Below, piece after piece: positions 17,504-24,115 of a stretch of 34,875 nucleotides of DNA. Positions within the stretch are counted from its first letter, which is position 1, and each line of letters starts with the position of its first letter. Source of the DNA: Actinomycetes bacterium (GTDB taxonomy: Bacteria > Actinomycetota > Acidimicrobiia > Acidimicrobiales > Acidimicrobiaceae). The notes under the pieces were generated by a model. It was not told the DNA's origin, did no database searches, and saw nothing but the letters and a program-made list of their open reading frames with translations. The DNA lies in assembly GCA_021833085.1 (NCBI GenBank), contig JAKBGL010000002.1, positions 1 to 34,875 of the forward strand, given 5' to 3'. The translations under genes were made by a program, and so were the position numbers.

Positions 17504-18701
17504 AGCACGTGATAAGGCTGGAAATGTTCTTGATGGGAAGGTCGAGGCTGAGAGCCAGGAACTAGTGGTCGCAAGACTTAAGGAGATGGGGTTTATACCA
17601 GTCTCAGTTACACGTTCCAAAAGCTCGTTAGCTAAGACTGAGATAAAGATTCCGGGGCTCACTGATCGTATCACACCAAAAGACGTTGCAGTATTCTGCC
17701 GACAGTTTGCGACGATGATCAGCTCTGGGCTGACCCTTCTTAGAGCTCTAAATATTCTAGTTGTTCAGGCAGAGAACCCCAATTTTCAAAAGACTCTCCA
17801 GCAGGTGAAGGTGGATATAGAGAGAGGTTCGTCGCTCTCGGTAGCGCTAAGCAAGCATCCTAAGGTATTCGACCACCTCTTTGTTGCCATGGTACGTTCA
17901 GGAGAGTCTGGTGGAGTTCTTGACGAAGTGCTTATGCGCCTTTCAAATACGCTGGAGAAGCAGGTGGAGATAAGACGGAAGATGAAATCGGCGATGACCT
18001 ATCCGGTCGCTGTGCTCATACTTGTTGTTCTTATCCTTACTGCGATGATGATTTTCGTTATTCCAACCTTCAAAAAGATTTTTGCTTCCTTACACGGACA
18101 ACTTCCTTTGCCTACAAGAATATTAATGGCGGTATCGCATATATTTGTGGCATACCTCCCCTTGGTCGTGTTGTTTTATATCGGAGCGACCGTAGGTTTT
18201 ATTAGGTTTAGACGATCCAAGAGGGGTCGAGAGTTCTTGGACCGATTGATCCTTAGGATTCCTATTTTTGGAAAACTTGCGCACAAGTATGCAATAGTTC
18301 GTTTCTCTAGGACATTGGCGTCATTGTTGCGTTCCGGTGTCCCAATACTCAACTCTTTGTCGATCACAGCGGAGGCGGCAGGAAACGTGAAAATGGTTGA
18401 GGCGGTCGCTGATATTGAAGTTGGGGTAAAACAAGGTGAACCTTTAGCTCGCCGCATGGCCATGCACTCAATTTTTCCACCGATGGTGACTCAAATGGTC
18501 TCCGTTGGCGAGGAAACCGGAGGCGTGGACGACATGTTGGACAAAGTGGCGTCGTTCTATGAGAGCGAAGTAGAGGCAATGGTAGCGTCACTCTCTTCGC
18601 TGCTTGAGCCGGTGTTGATAGTAATTCTAGGGTCAGTCGTAGGCTCGATGGTTATCTCACTTTATCTACCGATGTTCAACGTCTACAAGCTGATTAACTA
18701 G
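17481..18701 (+). CDS. pilC: Type IV pilus inner-membrane platform protein PilC
   Basis: Type II secretion F/PilC family platform that the PilB and PilT motors act on. The N-terminus Y-A-Y-K-A-R-D-K-A-G-N is typical. Two repeated cytoplasmic helical domains each carry F-x-R-x-x-A/T-x-x-x-x-S-G (F-C-R-Q-F-A-T-M-I-S-S-G near residue 70 and F-S-R-T-L-A-S-L-L-R-S-G near 275) and V-x-x-G-E-x-x-G (V-R-S-G-E-S-G-G; V-S-V-G-E-E-T-G-G). Hydrophobic helices lie at about 175-195, 220-243 and 375-395. 406 aa, full length. TTG start within pilT. No pilin or pilM/N/O gene follows: the next kilobase is non-coding and IS-derived. Confidence 0.95.
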   Translation: MLETYAYKARDKAGNVLDGKVEAESQELVVARLKEMGFIPVSVTRSKSSLAKTEIKIPGLTDRITPKDVAVFCRQFATMISSGLTLLRALNILVVQAENPNFQKTLQQVKVDIERGSSLSVALSKHPKVFDHLFVAMVRSGESGGVLDEVLMRLSNTLEKQVEIRRKMKSAMTYPVAVLILVVLILTAMMIFVIPTFKKIFASLHGQLPLPTRILMAVSHIFVAYLPLVVLFYIGATVGFIRFRRSKRGREFLDRLILRIPIFGKLAHKYAIVRFSRTLASLLRSGVPILNSLSITAEAAGNVKMVEAVADIEVGVKQGEPLARRMAMHSIFPPMVTQMVSVGEETGGVDDMLDKVASFYESEVEAMVASLSSLLEPVLIVILGSVVGSMVISLYLPMFNVYKLIN

Positions 18702-18710
18702 CGAGTTGTC

Positions 18711-18783
18711 AATTTGCAGTGATAAAAGCATTTTTCGCGGTTATGGTATAATCCAAAAGCAATTAATTTGCACTATAAAAGCA
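18711..18783. repeat. Imperfect direct repeat, about 20 bp, two copies
   Basis: AATTTGCAGTGATAAAAGCA at 18711-18730 recurs as AATTTGCACTATAAAAGCA at 18765-18783, differing by one missing base and one or two substitutions. Start-to-start spacing is 54 bp. The second copy runs into CAATCTGCAG, and CAAAAGCAAT lies between the copies, so the AAAAGCA core appears three times. It may be a protein-binding repeat or the end of a lost mobile element; nothing decides between these. Confidence 0.5.
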
Positions 18784-18921
18784 ATCTGCAGTTCAGAGGC
18801 ACTTTTCATCCAGAGGGCAAAAATGCGCGTTTGGGGCAAAATTTACCATAATATGCCCATATATGCGTATATTATGCATCTGCGTGTGTTTTAAAAGAAT
18901 TGCGGTGGCTGATCATAAGGC

Positions 18922-18950
18922 TTGACATCTGTCCCAGCCATCGATATTTT
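18922..18950 (+). promoter_or_regulatory. Promoter-like sequence in the accessory stretch
   Basis: TTGACA at 18922-18927, a 17-base spacer and TATTTT at 18945-18950 form a sigma-70-type promoter match on the plus strand. It would transcribe antisense across the IS630 remnant. A GGAGGGG run at 18962-18968 and an ATG at 18970 follow, opening a frame of only 17 codons, and a 6-bp inverted repeat (GAGGGA 18979-18984, TCCCTC 18998-19003) lies within that frame. It could be chance in AT-rich DNA or an outward-facing remnant of a mobile element. Confidence 0.25.
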
Positions 18951-19015
18951 TGTTGCTGAATGGAGGGGTATGCTTATTGAGGGAGCCGTATCCACCGTCC
19001 CTCCCCGCATTCTCC

Positions 19016-19410
19016 CTAAATAACAATAGGGCCTAGGTATTTTTGCATGGAGGCGAAGATCTCGTTTGCACTCTTGGTCCATATAAAGGGCTTGGGATCG
19101 TCATTTGATTTCTTAGCCCACTTGGTAATGCCCTTGGTGGGTTCGTTTACACTTTTGTAGACACTTTGTTGTAGGTACTTGGTGGTGAGAGATTGAGAAC
19201 CAACGTTCTACCTGAAACATCCAAGACGAGTACGACTATGTGAAGTGGATCTCAAATCTTGGATGGGCAAGTAACCATGTACGGACCGATTCGAATCTAT
19301 GGGATGTGTAGTTATCGAGTACGATGTGAACATCTAGCTCTTTGGGTACTTTCTTATCGATGAGCTCTAAGAACTGAATGAACCCTATAGCTTCACGCGA
19401 ATCGTACGGG
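19016..19410 (-). pseudogene. IS630-family transposase remnant (C-terminal DDE part)
   Basis: Read on the minus strand from about 19400, the frame gives R-E-A-I-G-F-I-Q-F-L-E-L-I-D, then V-P-K-E-L-D-V-H and I-V-L-D-N-Y-T-S-H-R, the second catalytic Asp block of IS630-family transposases. It continues with W-L-L-A-H-P-R-F-E-I-H-F-T. An in-frame TAG (plus-strand CTA at 19236-19238) replaces the usual P-T-S, then S-S-W-M-F-Q-V-E-R-W-F-S keeps the third catalytic residue (Glu). A one-base frame slip near 19187-19195 is needed to reach L-T-T-K-Y-L-Q-Q, D-D-P-K-P-F-I-W-T-K-S-A-N-E-I and a stop at 19016-19018. The N-terminal half is missing and homology stops near 19400. It is decayed and inactive by itself; terminal inverted repeats were not found. 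Confidence 0.85.
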
Positions 19411-19774
19411 TTTTGTTGTAGACGCGGCGCGGTTTATTTTTGACAGGTAATGTAACATCCGCCGCGGTAATGCCAACTTCGGAAGTATTTTGTCTTGTAA
19501 AGACAATAATAGAGGCTTGTTTTTGTCCTTCAAAACTTCCGCTTGTGCTGAATATGAACCATTAAGGGTTCTTCCCCCCAACAGGACCTCAGCCTTCTTG
19601 TGTCGATGTCACGGTCTGTCTGAAGGTTTCCATGACTTTCCCCAATATGAGAGCATCTGTAATAATGACCATCATTTCGTCTCACAAACTTTCGTGGTGA
19701 CTTAAAGCTAACTCTGACTAGCAAGAGTTTCAGATGGGAGTTTAGGAAATTCCACGCAGATTGTTAGTTTGTAA
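19411..19774. other. Non-coding or decayed DNA between the IS630 remnant and the 86-aa gene
   Basis: No intact gene is supported. Minus-strand frames contain stop-free pieces of 55-65 codons (one encodes S-P-R-K-F-V-R-R-N-D-G-H-Y-Y-R, another I-T-A-A-D-V-T-L-P-V-K-N-K-P-R-R), but they lie in different frames, lack ribosome sites and match nothing I can name with confidence. The second piece faintly recalls the tail of DDE transposases of the IS5 type; I treat that as unproven. The likeliest reading is fragments of one or more insertion sequences worn down by mutation. Confidence 0.4.
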
Positions 19775-20035
19775 CTATCTTTGTTCGATCTGAGCCTTCT
19801 CGCGTCCTCTATGTTTTCGTAATTTACGCTTCATGGCAAGGGCACGTCCATAACAGGTGACGAGGAGATAGTAACCTACACCAATCGCTTGATTCTGCAT
19901 GGACTTCGGCAAGTACCGATAACCGATAGCGAAAATTGGATATGTAACCAATGCAATTATGGATAGTGCAAGAATATCTCCATTTGCTACGGCTTGGAGA
20001 GACTTACGGACTACGGACTTACTTACTGCCTTCAT
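19775..20035 (-). CDS. Small basic membrane protein, unknown function
   Basis: 86 aa, not recognised. It has a polar, basic N-terminus (M-K-A-V-S-K-S-V-V-R-K), a clear hydrophobic segment at about residues 21-39 (I-L-A-L-S-I-I-A-L-V), a second shorter one at about 50-62 containing one Cys, and a strongly basic C-terminal tail (K-R-K-L-R-K-H-R-G-R-E-K). The positive-inside rule would place both ends in the cytoplasm. The ATG at 20035 is two bases after the TAA of the secreted-protein gene, so the two are almost certainly one transcript and may be translationally coupled. Function could be membrane retention, processing or export of its partner; this is inference from pairing only. Confidence 0.6.
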   Translation of the reverse strand: MKAVSKSVVRKSLQAVANGDILALSIIALVTYPIFAIGYRYLPKSMQNQAIGVGYYLLVTCYGRALAMKRKLRKHRGREKAQIEQR

Positions 20036-20037
20036 AG

Positions 20038-20496
20038 TTATTTACCAGCCTTAGGCATGGATCCTATATAGGAAATATACTGGAGCCACCCTAGCGTTTC
20101 CGCCGCAGCGCATCCCGTAGCAAATGCCTGTCCTTGAGACTTGATATATTGATTTGGGCCGCTGTAGGTAACGCTTACGCTCACGCCACCGATCAAACAC
20201 GCAAGTCCGTCTTCAACTATTGTAAGTGCCAGTGGAACGTCACTGGAGCAAAAACTCACCGGCCCATAGCGTCCCAAGTCATAGCCGGACTCGGTGCATA
20301 GGTGAAGGTTGTCAGGGCCATAAGTCGCTGGTCCACTGTAGTAGATAGTTCCACTTCCACCAGGCGCTACTACATATGTAGGGTTACTTGCCTTATAGCT
20401 TTGCGCAAAAGCATTAGATGTATCTACACCTATAACTACACCGGTTACAAGTACCAGTGTTACCACCCCTTGAATTGCCCTGCTCACGCTCTGCAT
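20038..20496 (-). CDS. Secreted protein with four cysteines, unknown function
   Basis: About 152 aa. The N-terminus is a classic Sec signal: S-V-S-R, a hydrophobic core of V/L/T/G, then S-N-A-F-A-Q with likely cleavage after A-F-A (about residue 31). The mature part is Gly/Ser/Tyr-rich with Y-S-G-P occurring twice (about residues 54 and 112), four cysteines (about 67, 83, 100, 129) that could form two disulfides, and a C-terminus ending M-P-K-A-G-K. I recognise no family. An AAAGGAGA ribosome site (plus strand 20508-20515) lies upstream; ATG 20496 is used here, but TTG 20499 has the better spacing. A near-consensus promoter precedes it. Base composition resembles the core genes, so it is not obviously very recent DNA. 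Confidence 0.72.
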   Translation of the reverse strand: MQSVSRAIQGVVTLVLVTGVVIGVDTSNAFAQSYKASNPTYVVAPGGSGTIYYSGPATYGPDNLHLCTESGYDLGRYGPVSFCSSDVPLALTIVEDGLACLIGGVSVSVTYSGPNQYIKSQGQAFATGCAAAETLGWLQYISYIGSMPKAGK

Positions 20497-20536
20497 CAAT
20501 GGTCCTATCTCCTTTCGTGAGGTAAGAACAAACGAT

Positions 20537-20566
20537 ATTATACTTCACCTTCATACAGCGTATCAA
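20537..20566 (-). promoter_or_regulatory. Sigma-70-type promoter of the secreted/membrane protein pair
   Basis: On the minus strand TTGATA (plus 20561-20566), an 18-base spacer and a perfect TATAAT (plus 20537-20542) form a near-consensus promoter. The predicted start of transcription, near 20530, leaves a leader of about 30 bases containing the AAAGGAGA ribosome site of the secreted-protein gene. It is the best promoter match I found in the window and implies substantial expression of the pair. Confidence 0.6.
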
Positions 20567-21023
20567 TAGTGCTATTTTGCATCAAACCTTTTCGCCTCAA
20601 TGTTGTGCTGTGTCAAGAAGGATATGTCTTGGTGTAACTTGCAGGAGTTCATATGACTGTGGTGCCTATCACTGAAAGCTGTAACACTACTATCTGTTCT
20701 TAGGTGCGGTCGTCGTGTTGTTTTGTCGTCTTTTCGATCCGGCACTTACGTCCGTCTGTCTCTTTGGCTGGGAGTTTTCCTTAGCCGACTCGGTATTGTC
20801 TCACTGATTGGAGTCTTTGGTTTATCTAGTGGGTTTTATATGCAACCGTTGCTTGTGTTGTTGTCCTCGTTCGGCAACTGTCAGGATAGTTGATGCATTG
20901 CATGATGCAAAAAGACGCAATATCGGCGACAAGTTGACTAATCGTTTAGCCACTCGTTCTGTGTGATGAATGGTAGATCGACCTGTAGAAAGCTCGTTCG
21001 ATCGTGAGTTTCGCTCGACTTGC
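20567..21023. other. Gene-free stretch between the secreted-protein promoter and prfC
   Basis: No gene is supported. A plus-strand frame is open from 20657 to the TGA at 20891-20893 and is strikingly hydrophobic in its second half (L-S-L-W-L-G-V-F-L, I-V-S-L-I-G-V-F-G-L), but its only candidate start before the hydrophobic part is a TTG at 20723 with no ribosome site. It may be the remains of a membrane-protein gene. A T- and G-rich bias on the plus strand is visible at 20700-20880. No clear terminator hairpin for prfC was found. Confidence 0.35.
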
Positions 21024-22637
21024 CTATGATACTGTTCCCGAACCGACCAAAGGTATTAGAGCCCACTCTGGGTGATCACTCTCGATACGTCGGAGTCGAT
21101 ACTCGTTTTCAAACAGTGCTAACAACTCTCCGCTTCCCCTCTTGGCTACTAGGACACCGCCTAGTGTCGCAAGTTGTTGTGCTGTTTCAGGTTCTGTCTT
21201 ACGTACAAATCTAAACGACGTTCTGCGTAGCTCGACTTTTGCCCCAAACTCATTTTCGAGTCTGTAAGTTAATACCTCGAACTGCATCTCTCCAACAGCG
21301 CCAAGCAGCGGAGTGGTGGGCTGGTTGTCATCGAGTAGGACTTGAATTACACCTTCACGTTCAAGCTGTTCGAGCCCCTTTTTAAACTGCTTGGTTCTCG
21401 AGGTGTCCGAAGAACGAATGTAGGCAAAGATCTCTGGGGCGAAGGAGATCAGATTGGGGAAGCGAACAGGATCATCCTGATACAGCGTGTCACCTATTCT
21501 TAGTTCACTAGCGTTTACTAGTCCAACTATATCCCCCGGGAACCCTTCATCAATGGTTGCACGATCTGATCCAAACATCGATGATGCGTACTTGGTAGCA
21601 AATGGCTTTCCTGTCTCGGCGTTAATTATAGTCATTCCTCGGGCAAATGCCCCTGAACATACTCTTATGAAGGCGACGTGATCGCGATGGTTGGGATTCA
21701 TATTCGCTTGAATTTTAAAGACAAATCCTGAGAACGAAGATCCGATGAGCCTTAGATCACCTTTTGAGTCGGCGCGGGCCGAAGGTTGTGGGGCGAGATT
21801 AGCCACTGCGTCTAGGAGATGTCTAACCCCAAAGTTTGTCAACGCCGACCCAACGTAAAGAGGGCTACTCTTTCCTGCTAAGAATGTCGCCTGGTCGTGA
21901 TGAGCGTCGACCTCGTCGAATAAAGAGCACTCCTCTTCGGCTCTTTCAACCTCTTCTTTAAAGAGGGACTTAGCGTCTTTTAGGGTCATCTTGTGTTCAT
22001 CGCCTATATGGGCACCCCGCGCGGTGCGTTCATAGGTAATGAAACTAGAACTTTCGCGTTCGATGACCCCTCTAAAGTTACCTGGTATGCCTACAGGCCA
22101 AGTCATAGGAGTCGGTTGAAGTGAGATCATCTGCTCGATCTCGTCCAACAACTCCAAGGGATCGCGCCCCGGTCTATCGTACTTATTTAAAAATGTGATG
22201 ATAGGAATGTTTTCCGCCCGACAGACCTCGAATAGCTTGAGCGTCTGTGGTTCGATTCCTTTTGCGACGTCGAGGACCATTATTGCAGCATCACATGCAC
22301 TTAGTACTCGATAGGTATCTTCGGAAAAGTCTCGGTGTCCAGGGGTATCCAAGAGATTGTAGACTAAATCATTGTATTCAAACTGCAAAACGGTTGAGGA
22401 AACGGAGATTCCTCGTTGTTGTTCCATCGCCATCCAGTCAGATCTGGCTTGACGGCGACCTTGGCGAGCCTTGATACTACCTGCTTCTACCACGGCCCCG
22501 CTGAAGAGTAGGAACTTCTCCGTGAGTGTCGTCTTACCAGCATCAGGATGGCTAATAATTGCAAACGTGCGGCGTCGAGCAGCTTGTTGTTCAACGCTTT
22601 CTGTGGAGTAGAGCGGCAATGAGCTTTCAAGCTCCAT
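21024..22637 (-). CDS. prfC: Peptide chain release factor 3
   Basis: Translational GTPase that recycles RF1/RF2 after peptide release. Seen: G1 loop S-H-P-D-A-G-K-T-T (residues 29-37); the RF3-type stretch K-A-R-Q-G-R-R-Q-A-R-S-D-W-M-A-M-E-Q-Q-R-G-I-S-V-S-S leading into the switch; G3 D-T-P-G-H (97-101); G4 N-K-Y-D (151-154, where EF-G usually has N-K-M-D); then F-V-F-K-I-Q-A-N-M-N-P-N-H-R-D-H-V-A-F-I-R, an RF3 marker. 537 aa, full length. ATG start with GAAGAGGT on the minus strand seven or eight bases upstream. It lies 187 bases downstream of pspA with two palindromes between, so it may have its own promoter. Confidence 0.95.
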   Translation of the reverse strand: MELESSLPLYSTESVEQQAARRRTFAIISHPDAGKTTLTEKFLLFSGAVVEAGSIKARQGRRQARSDWMAMEQQRGISVSSTVLQFEYNDLVYNLLDTPGHRDFSEDTYRVLSACDAAIMVLDVAKGIEPQTLKLFEVCRAENIPIITFLNKYDRPGRDPLELLDEIEQMISLQPTPMTWPVGIPGNFRGVIERESSSFITYERTARGAHIGDEHKMTLKDAKSLFKEEVERAEEECSLFDEVDAHHDQATFLAGKSSPLYVGSALTNFGVRHLLDAVANLAPQPSARADSKGDLRLIGSSFSGFVFKIQANMNPNHRDHVAFIRVCSGAFARGMTIINAETGKPFATKYASSMFGSDRATIDEGFPGDIVGLVNASELRIGDTLYQDDPVRFPNLISFAPEIFAYIRSSDTSRTKQFKKGLEQLEREGVIQVLLDDNQPTTPLLGAVGEMQFEVLTYRLENEFGAKVELRRTSFRFVRKTEPETAQQLATLGGVLVAKRGSGELLALFENEYRLRRIESDHPEWALIPLVGSGTVS

Positions 22638-22711
22638 ATGATAAACCTCTTCATGTTATAGGTAGCTTTATGGGGTGGATCTCGACGAAACCTATTAGAG
22701 CAGCTAGCGTT

Positions 22712-22743
22712 GCGTAAATTGCATACGCCTCTGCTATATAGCA
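22712..22743. promoter_or_regulatory. Two adjacent palindromes upstream of prfC
   Basis: TGCTATATAGCA at 22732-22743 is a perfect 12-bp palindrome, and GCGTA (22712-22716) with TACGC (22724-22728) forms a second symmetric site with a 7-base spacer only four bases away. Both lie 75-106 bases upstream of the prfC start, in the gap after pspA. This arrangement is typical of operators, but neither matches a motif I know and no promoter boxes could be fixed beside them. Confidence 0.3.
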
Positions 22744-22824
22744 TCTACGTTAGTTACTTGATGCGAGCTTCAGTCTAAAGTAGAGACTTGTAGCCCTTGG
22801 ACGCTTGTGCTCGAAACTATCCGC

Positions 22825-23943
22825 CTAGGTTTGAGCATCTTCTTCAGCATCTTCGGGTTCCTCAGATCCAAGGATCTTCATAGCATCGGCGATCGACATA
22901 TCCGCCGATGGAACTACGAGGTCAGACGCTGAGAGGTCCGCGTCGCTTAGTTCAGTACCAGAGCCCCGGATCAACTTTGTTAGTTGCTTCGTTAACTTGG
23001 TGAATGCAACCTCGTCGGATTGAGATATGGCGAGCTCCATGGCAGTGTCTAGCCCTTCCAATGCTGGCCGTATCGTTACAGGAACTTTATATCTACTCTC
23101 CCCTGCAATCCTAATCGTAATGGAGTTTGTTTCGTTTAGCTCAGCAGCGGGAGGCGGTGTAGCTGGTTGTGAAGATCCCTTCGTAGCGCTATCGTTGGGA
23201 AGTTGATTCGTGCCGTTATCAACCGCTGTGCTTTTGGTACCCTCAGTAAGCTCAGCTTTCATCTGCTCTAACTGTAAGTCGACACTATTTGTCATGGAAC
23301 TTGCTGCTAAAGCAGCCTCAATATCGTCACCGCTACCGCCGAGAGAAGGGGAGTCCAAAACACCAGAGTCCGAAAGTTGAGATACCGCCGCGGCTCTGGC
23401 TTGCATCTCGTCCACCTTATCTTTTGCTCGATCCATCATAAGATTAACGTCTGTCATCTGTTCGGAGAGACCGCCAAGAGACTCCATCGCCTGTGTGGAA
23501 GCTTTAGCAGCGGTATACTGTGCCTTCATCGTGTCCCGTTGTGCTCTAAAGACTTCGATCTTGGATTGGAGTTTGCGGCCAGTCTCTTCAAGGGCTTGCT
23601 CTTGAGCTTGAAGTTGGTTAATCTGTGGATCTAACGCGACGATGTTTTTTTGAGCATCTTGGGCTCTTGTTAGGGCGAGCTTAGCTACGTCCTCTTGTCC
23701 TTGTTGAAGAGCCTGTCTTGCTTGTCCTTGGAGCTTATCGTACTGTGATTGAAGAGATGCTCTCTGAGCTTCGAGACGTTTTTGAGAGGTAAGGACATCT
23801 GCAATAGAACGCCGTACTTGTTGAAGGTTCTCTAGCATTTTTTCATACGAGAGGTCAAGCGCCTCTGTCGGATTCTCTACTTTGTTAAGTGCGGCGTTAG
23901 CTTTTTGTTGAAATACCTGTGACATCCGCTTGAAAATACTCAT
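22825..23943 (-). CDS. pspA: PspA/IM30 family envelope-stress protein with fused PspAA-like C-terminal domain
   Basis: Residues 1-230 are the PspA/Vipp1 coiled coil: M-S-I-F-K-R-M, an early E-N-P-T-E-A-L-D, then long Gln/Ala/Glu-rich heptads. PspA oligomers bind stressed cytoplasmic membrane and block proton leak. Residues 232-272 are a Ser/Thr/Pro/Asn-rich linker. Residues 274-361 resemble the actinobacterial PspAA domain: I-T-I-R-I-A-G-E-S-R-Y near its start, a central L-D-T-A-M-E, D-E-V-A-F-T-K-L, then L-S-A-S-D-L-V-V-P and I-A-D-A-M-K-I-L-G, with an acidic end. PspAA is normally a separate gene beside pspA. At 372 aa this is about 100-150 residues longer than plain PspA. ATG with GGAG six to seven bases upstream. 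It is divergent from rodA across a perfect inverted repeat. Confidence 0.92.
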   Translation of the reverse strand: MSIFKRMSQVFQQKANAALNKVENPTEALDLSYEKMLENLQQVRRSIADVLTSQKRLEAQRASLQSQYDKLQGQARQALQQGQEDVAKLALTRAQDAQKNIVALDPQINQLQAQEQALEETGRKLQSKIEVFRAQRDTMKAQYTAAKASTQAMESLGGLSEQMTDVNLMMDRAKDKVDEMQARAAAVSQLSDSGVLDSPSLGGSGDDIEAALAASSMTNSVDLQLEQMKAELTEGTKSTAVDNGTNQLPNDSATKGSSQPATPPPAAELNETNSITIRIAGESRYKVPVTIRPALEGLDTAMELAISQSDEVAFTKLTKQLTKLIRGSGTELSDADLSASDLVVPSADMSIADAMKILGSEEPEDAEEDAQT

Positions 23944-24022
23944 CTTTAACTCCTGGTTAGACCGTTCAAAACCCTCATCAACATACCACGCTAAATCTGC
24001 ACGCTGTCTATCCCTATAAACT

Positions 24023-24049
24023 CTAGCGCATAAGTCCTACACGCGCTAG
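24023..24049. promoter_or_regulatory. Perfect 7-bp inverted repeat in the pspA-rodA divergent promoter region
   Basis: CTAGCGC (24023-24029) and GCGCTAG (24043-24049) are exact reverse complements with a 13-base spacer, so arm centres are 20 bp apart, about two helical turns. The element sits almost midway between the divergent starts (about 80 bases to pspA, 67 to rodA), the classic position for a shared operator of a dimeric regulator. Promoter boxes could not be fixed with confidence on either side. The link to envelope stress is inference. Confidence 0.4.
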
Positions 24050-24115
24050 CCTGCATTTTTCCTCTTTATAAGTCTACTTAGTTGTTTCTATGCAAAAGCT
24101 ATTAGATTTTGTCTT

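Larger units (their letters stand above)
18702..19015. other. AT-rich gene-free stretch downstream of pilC
   Basis: No convincing gene. Short open frames here lack ribosome sites and recognisable content. The stretch is visibly AT-richer than its neighbours and holds a near-identical direct repeat (18711-18730 and 18765-18783), a helically spaced TATGC triplet (18852-18877), a promoter-like TTGACA-17-TATTTT (18922-18950) and a possible 17-codon frame (18970-19023) that starts three bases after a GGAGG. I see no strong hairpin with a T-run that would serve as the pilC terminator. Proximity to the transposase remnant suggests an insertion/deletion scar. Confidence 0.5.

Noticed and set aside
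18706..18894. 62-codon plus-strand frame after pilC
   Set aside because: Lies in AT-rich repeat DNA, no ribosome site, composition unlike a protein; kept only as non-coding sequence.
18891..19082. 63-codon minus-strand frame across the end of the IS630 remnant
   Set aside because: It reads a different frame from the recognisable transposase sequence and is explained by that remnant.
20302..20520. 72-codon plus-strand frame antisense to the secreted-protein gene
   Set aside because: The minus strand has a signal peptide, ribosome site and promoter; this frame has none.
18702..21023. CRISPR array, tRNA genes or a defence system in the accessory stretch
   Set aside because: The repeats occur only twice or three times with no regular spacers; no cloverleaf, toxin-antitoxin, nuclease or restriction motifs could be read.
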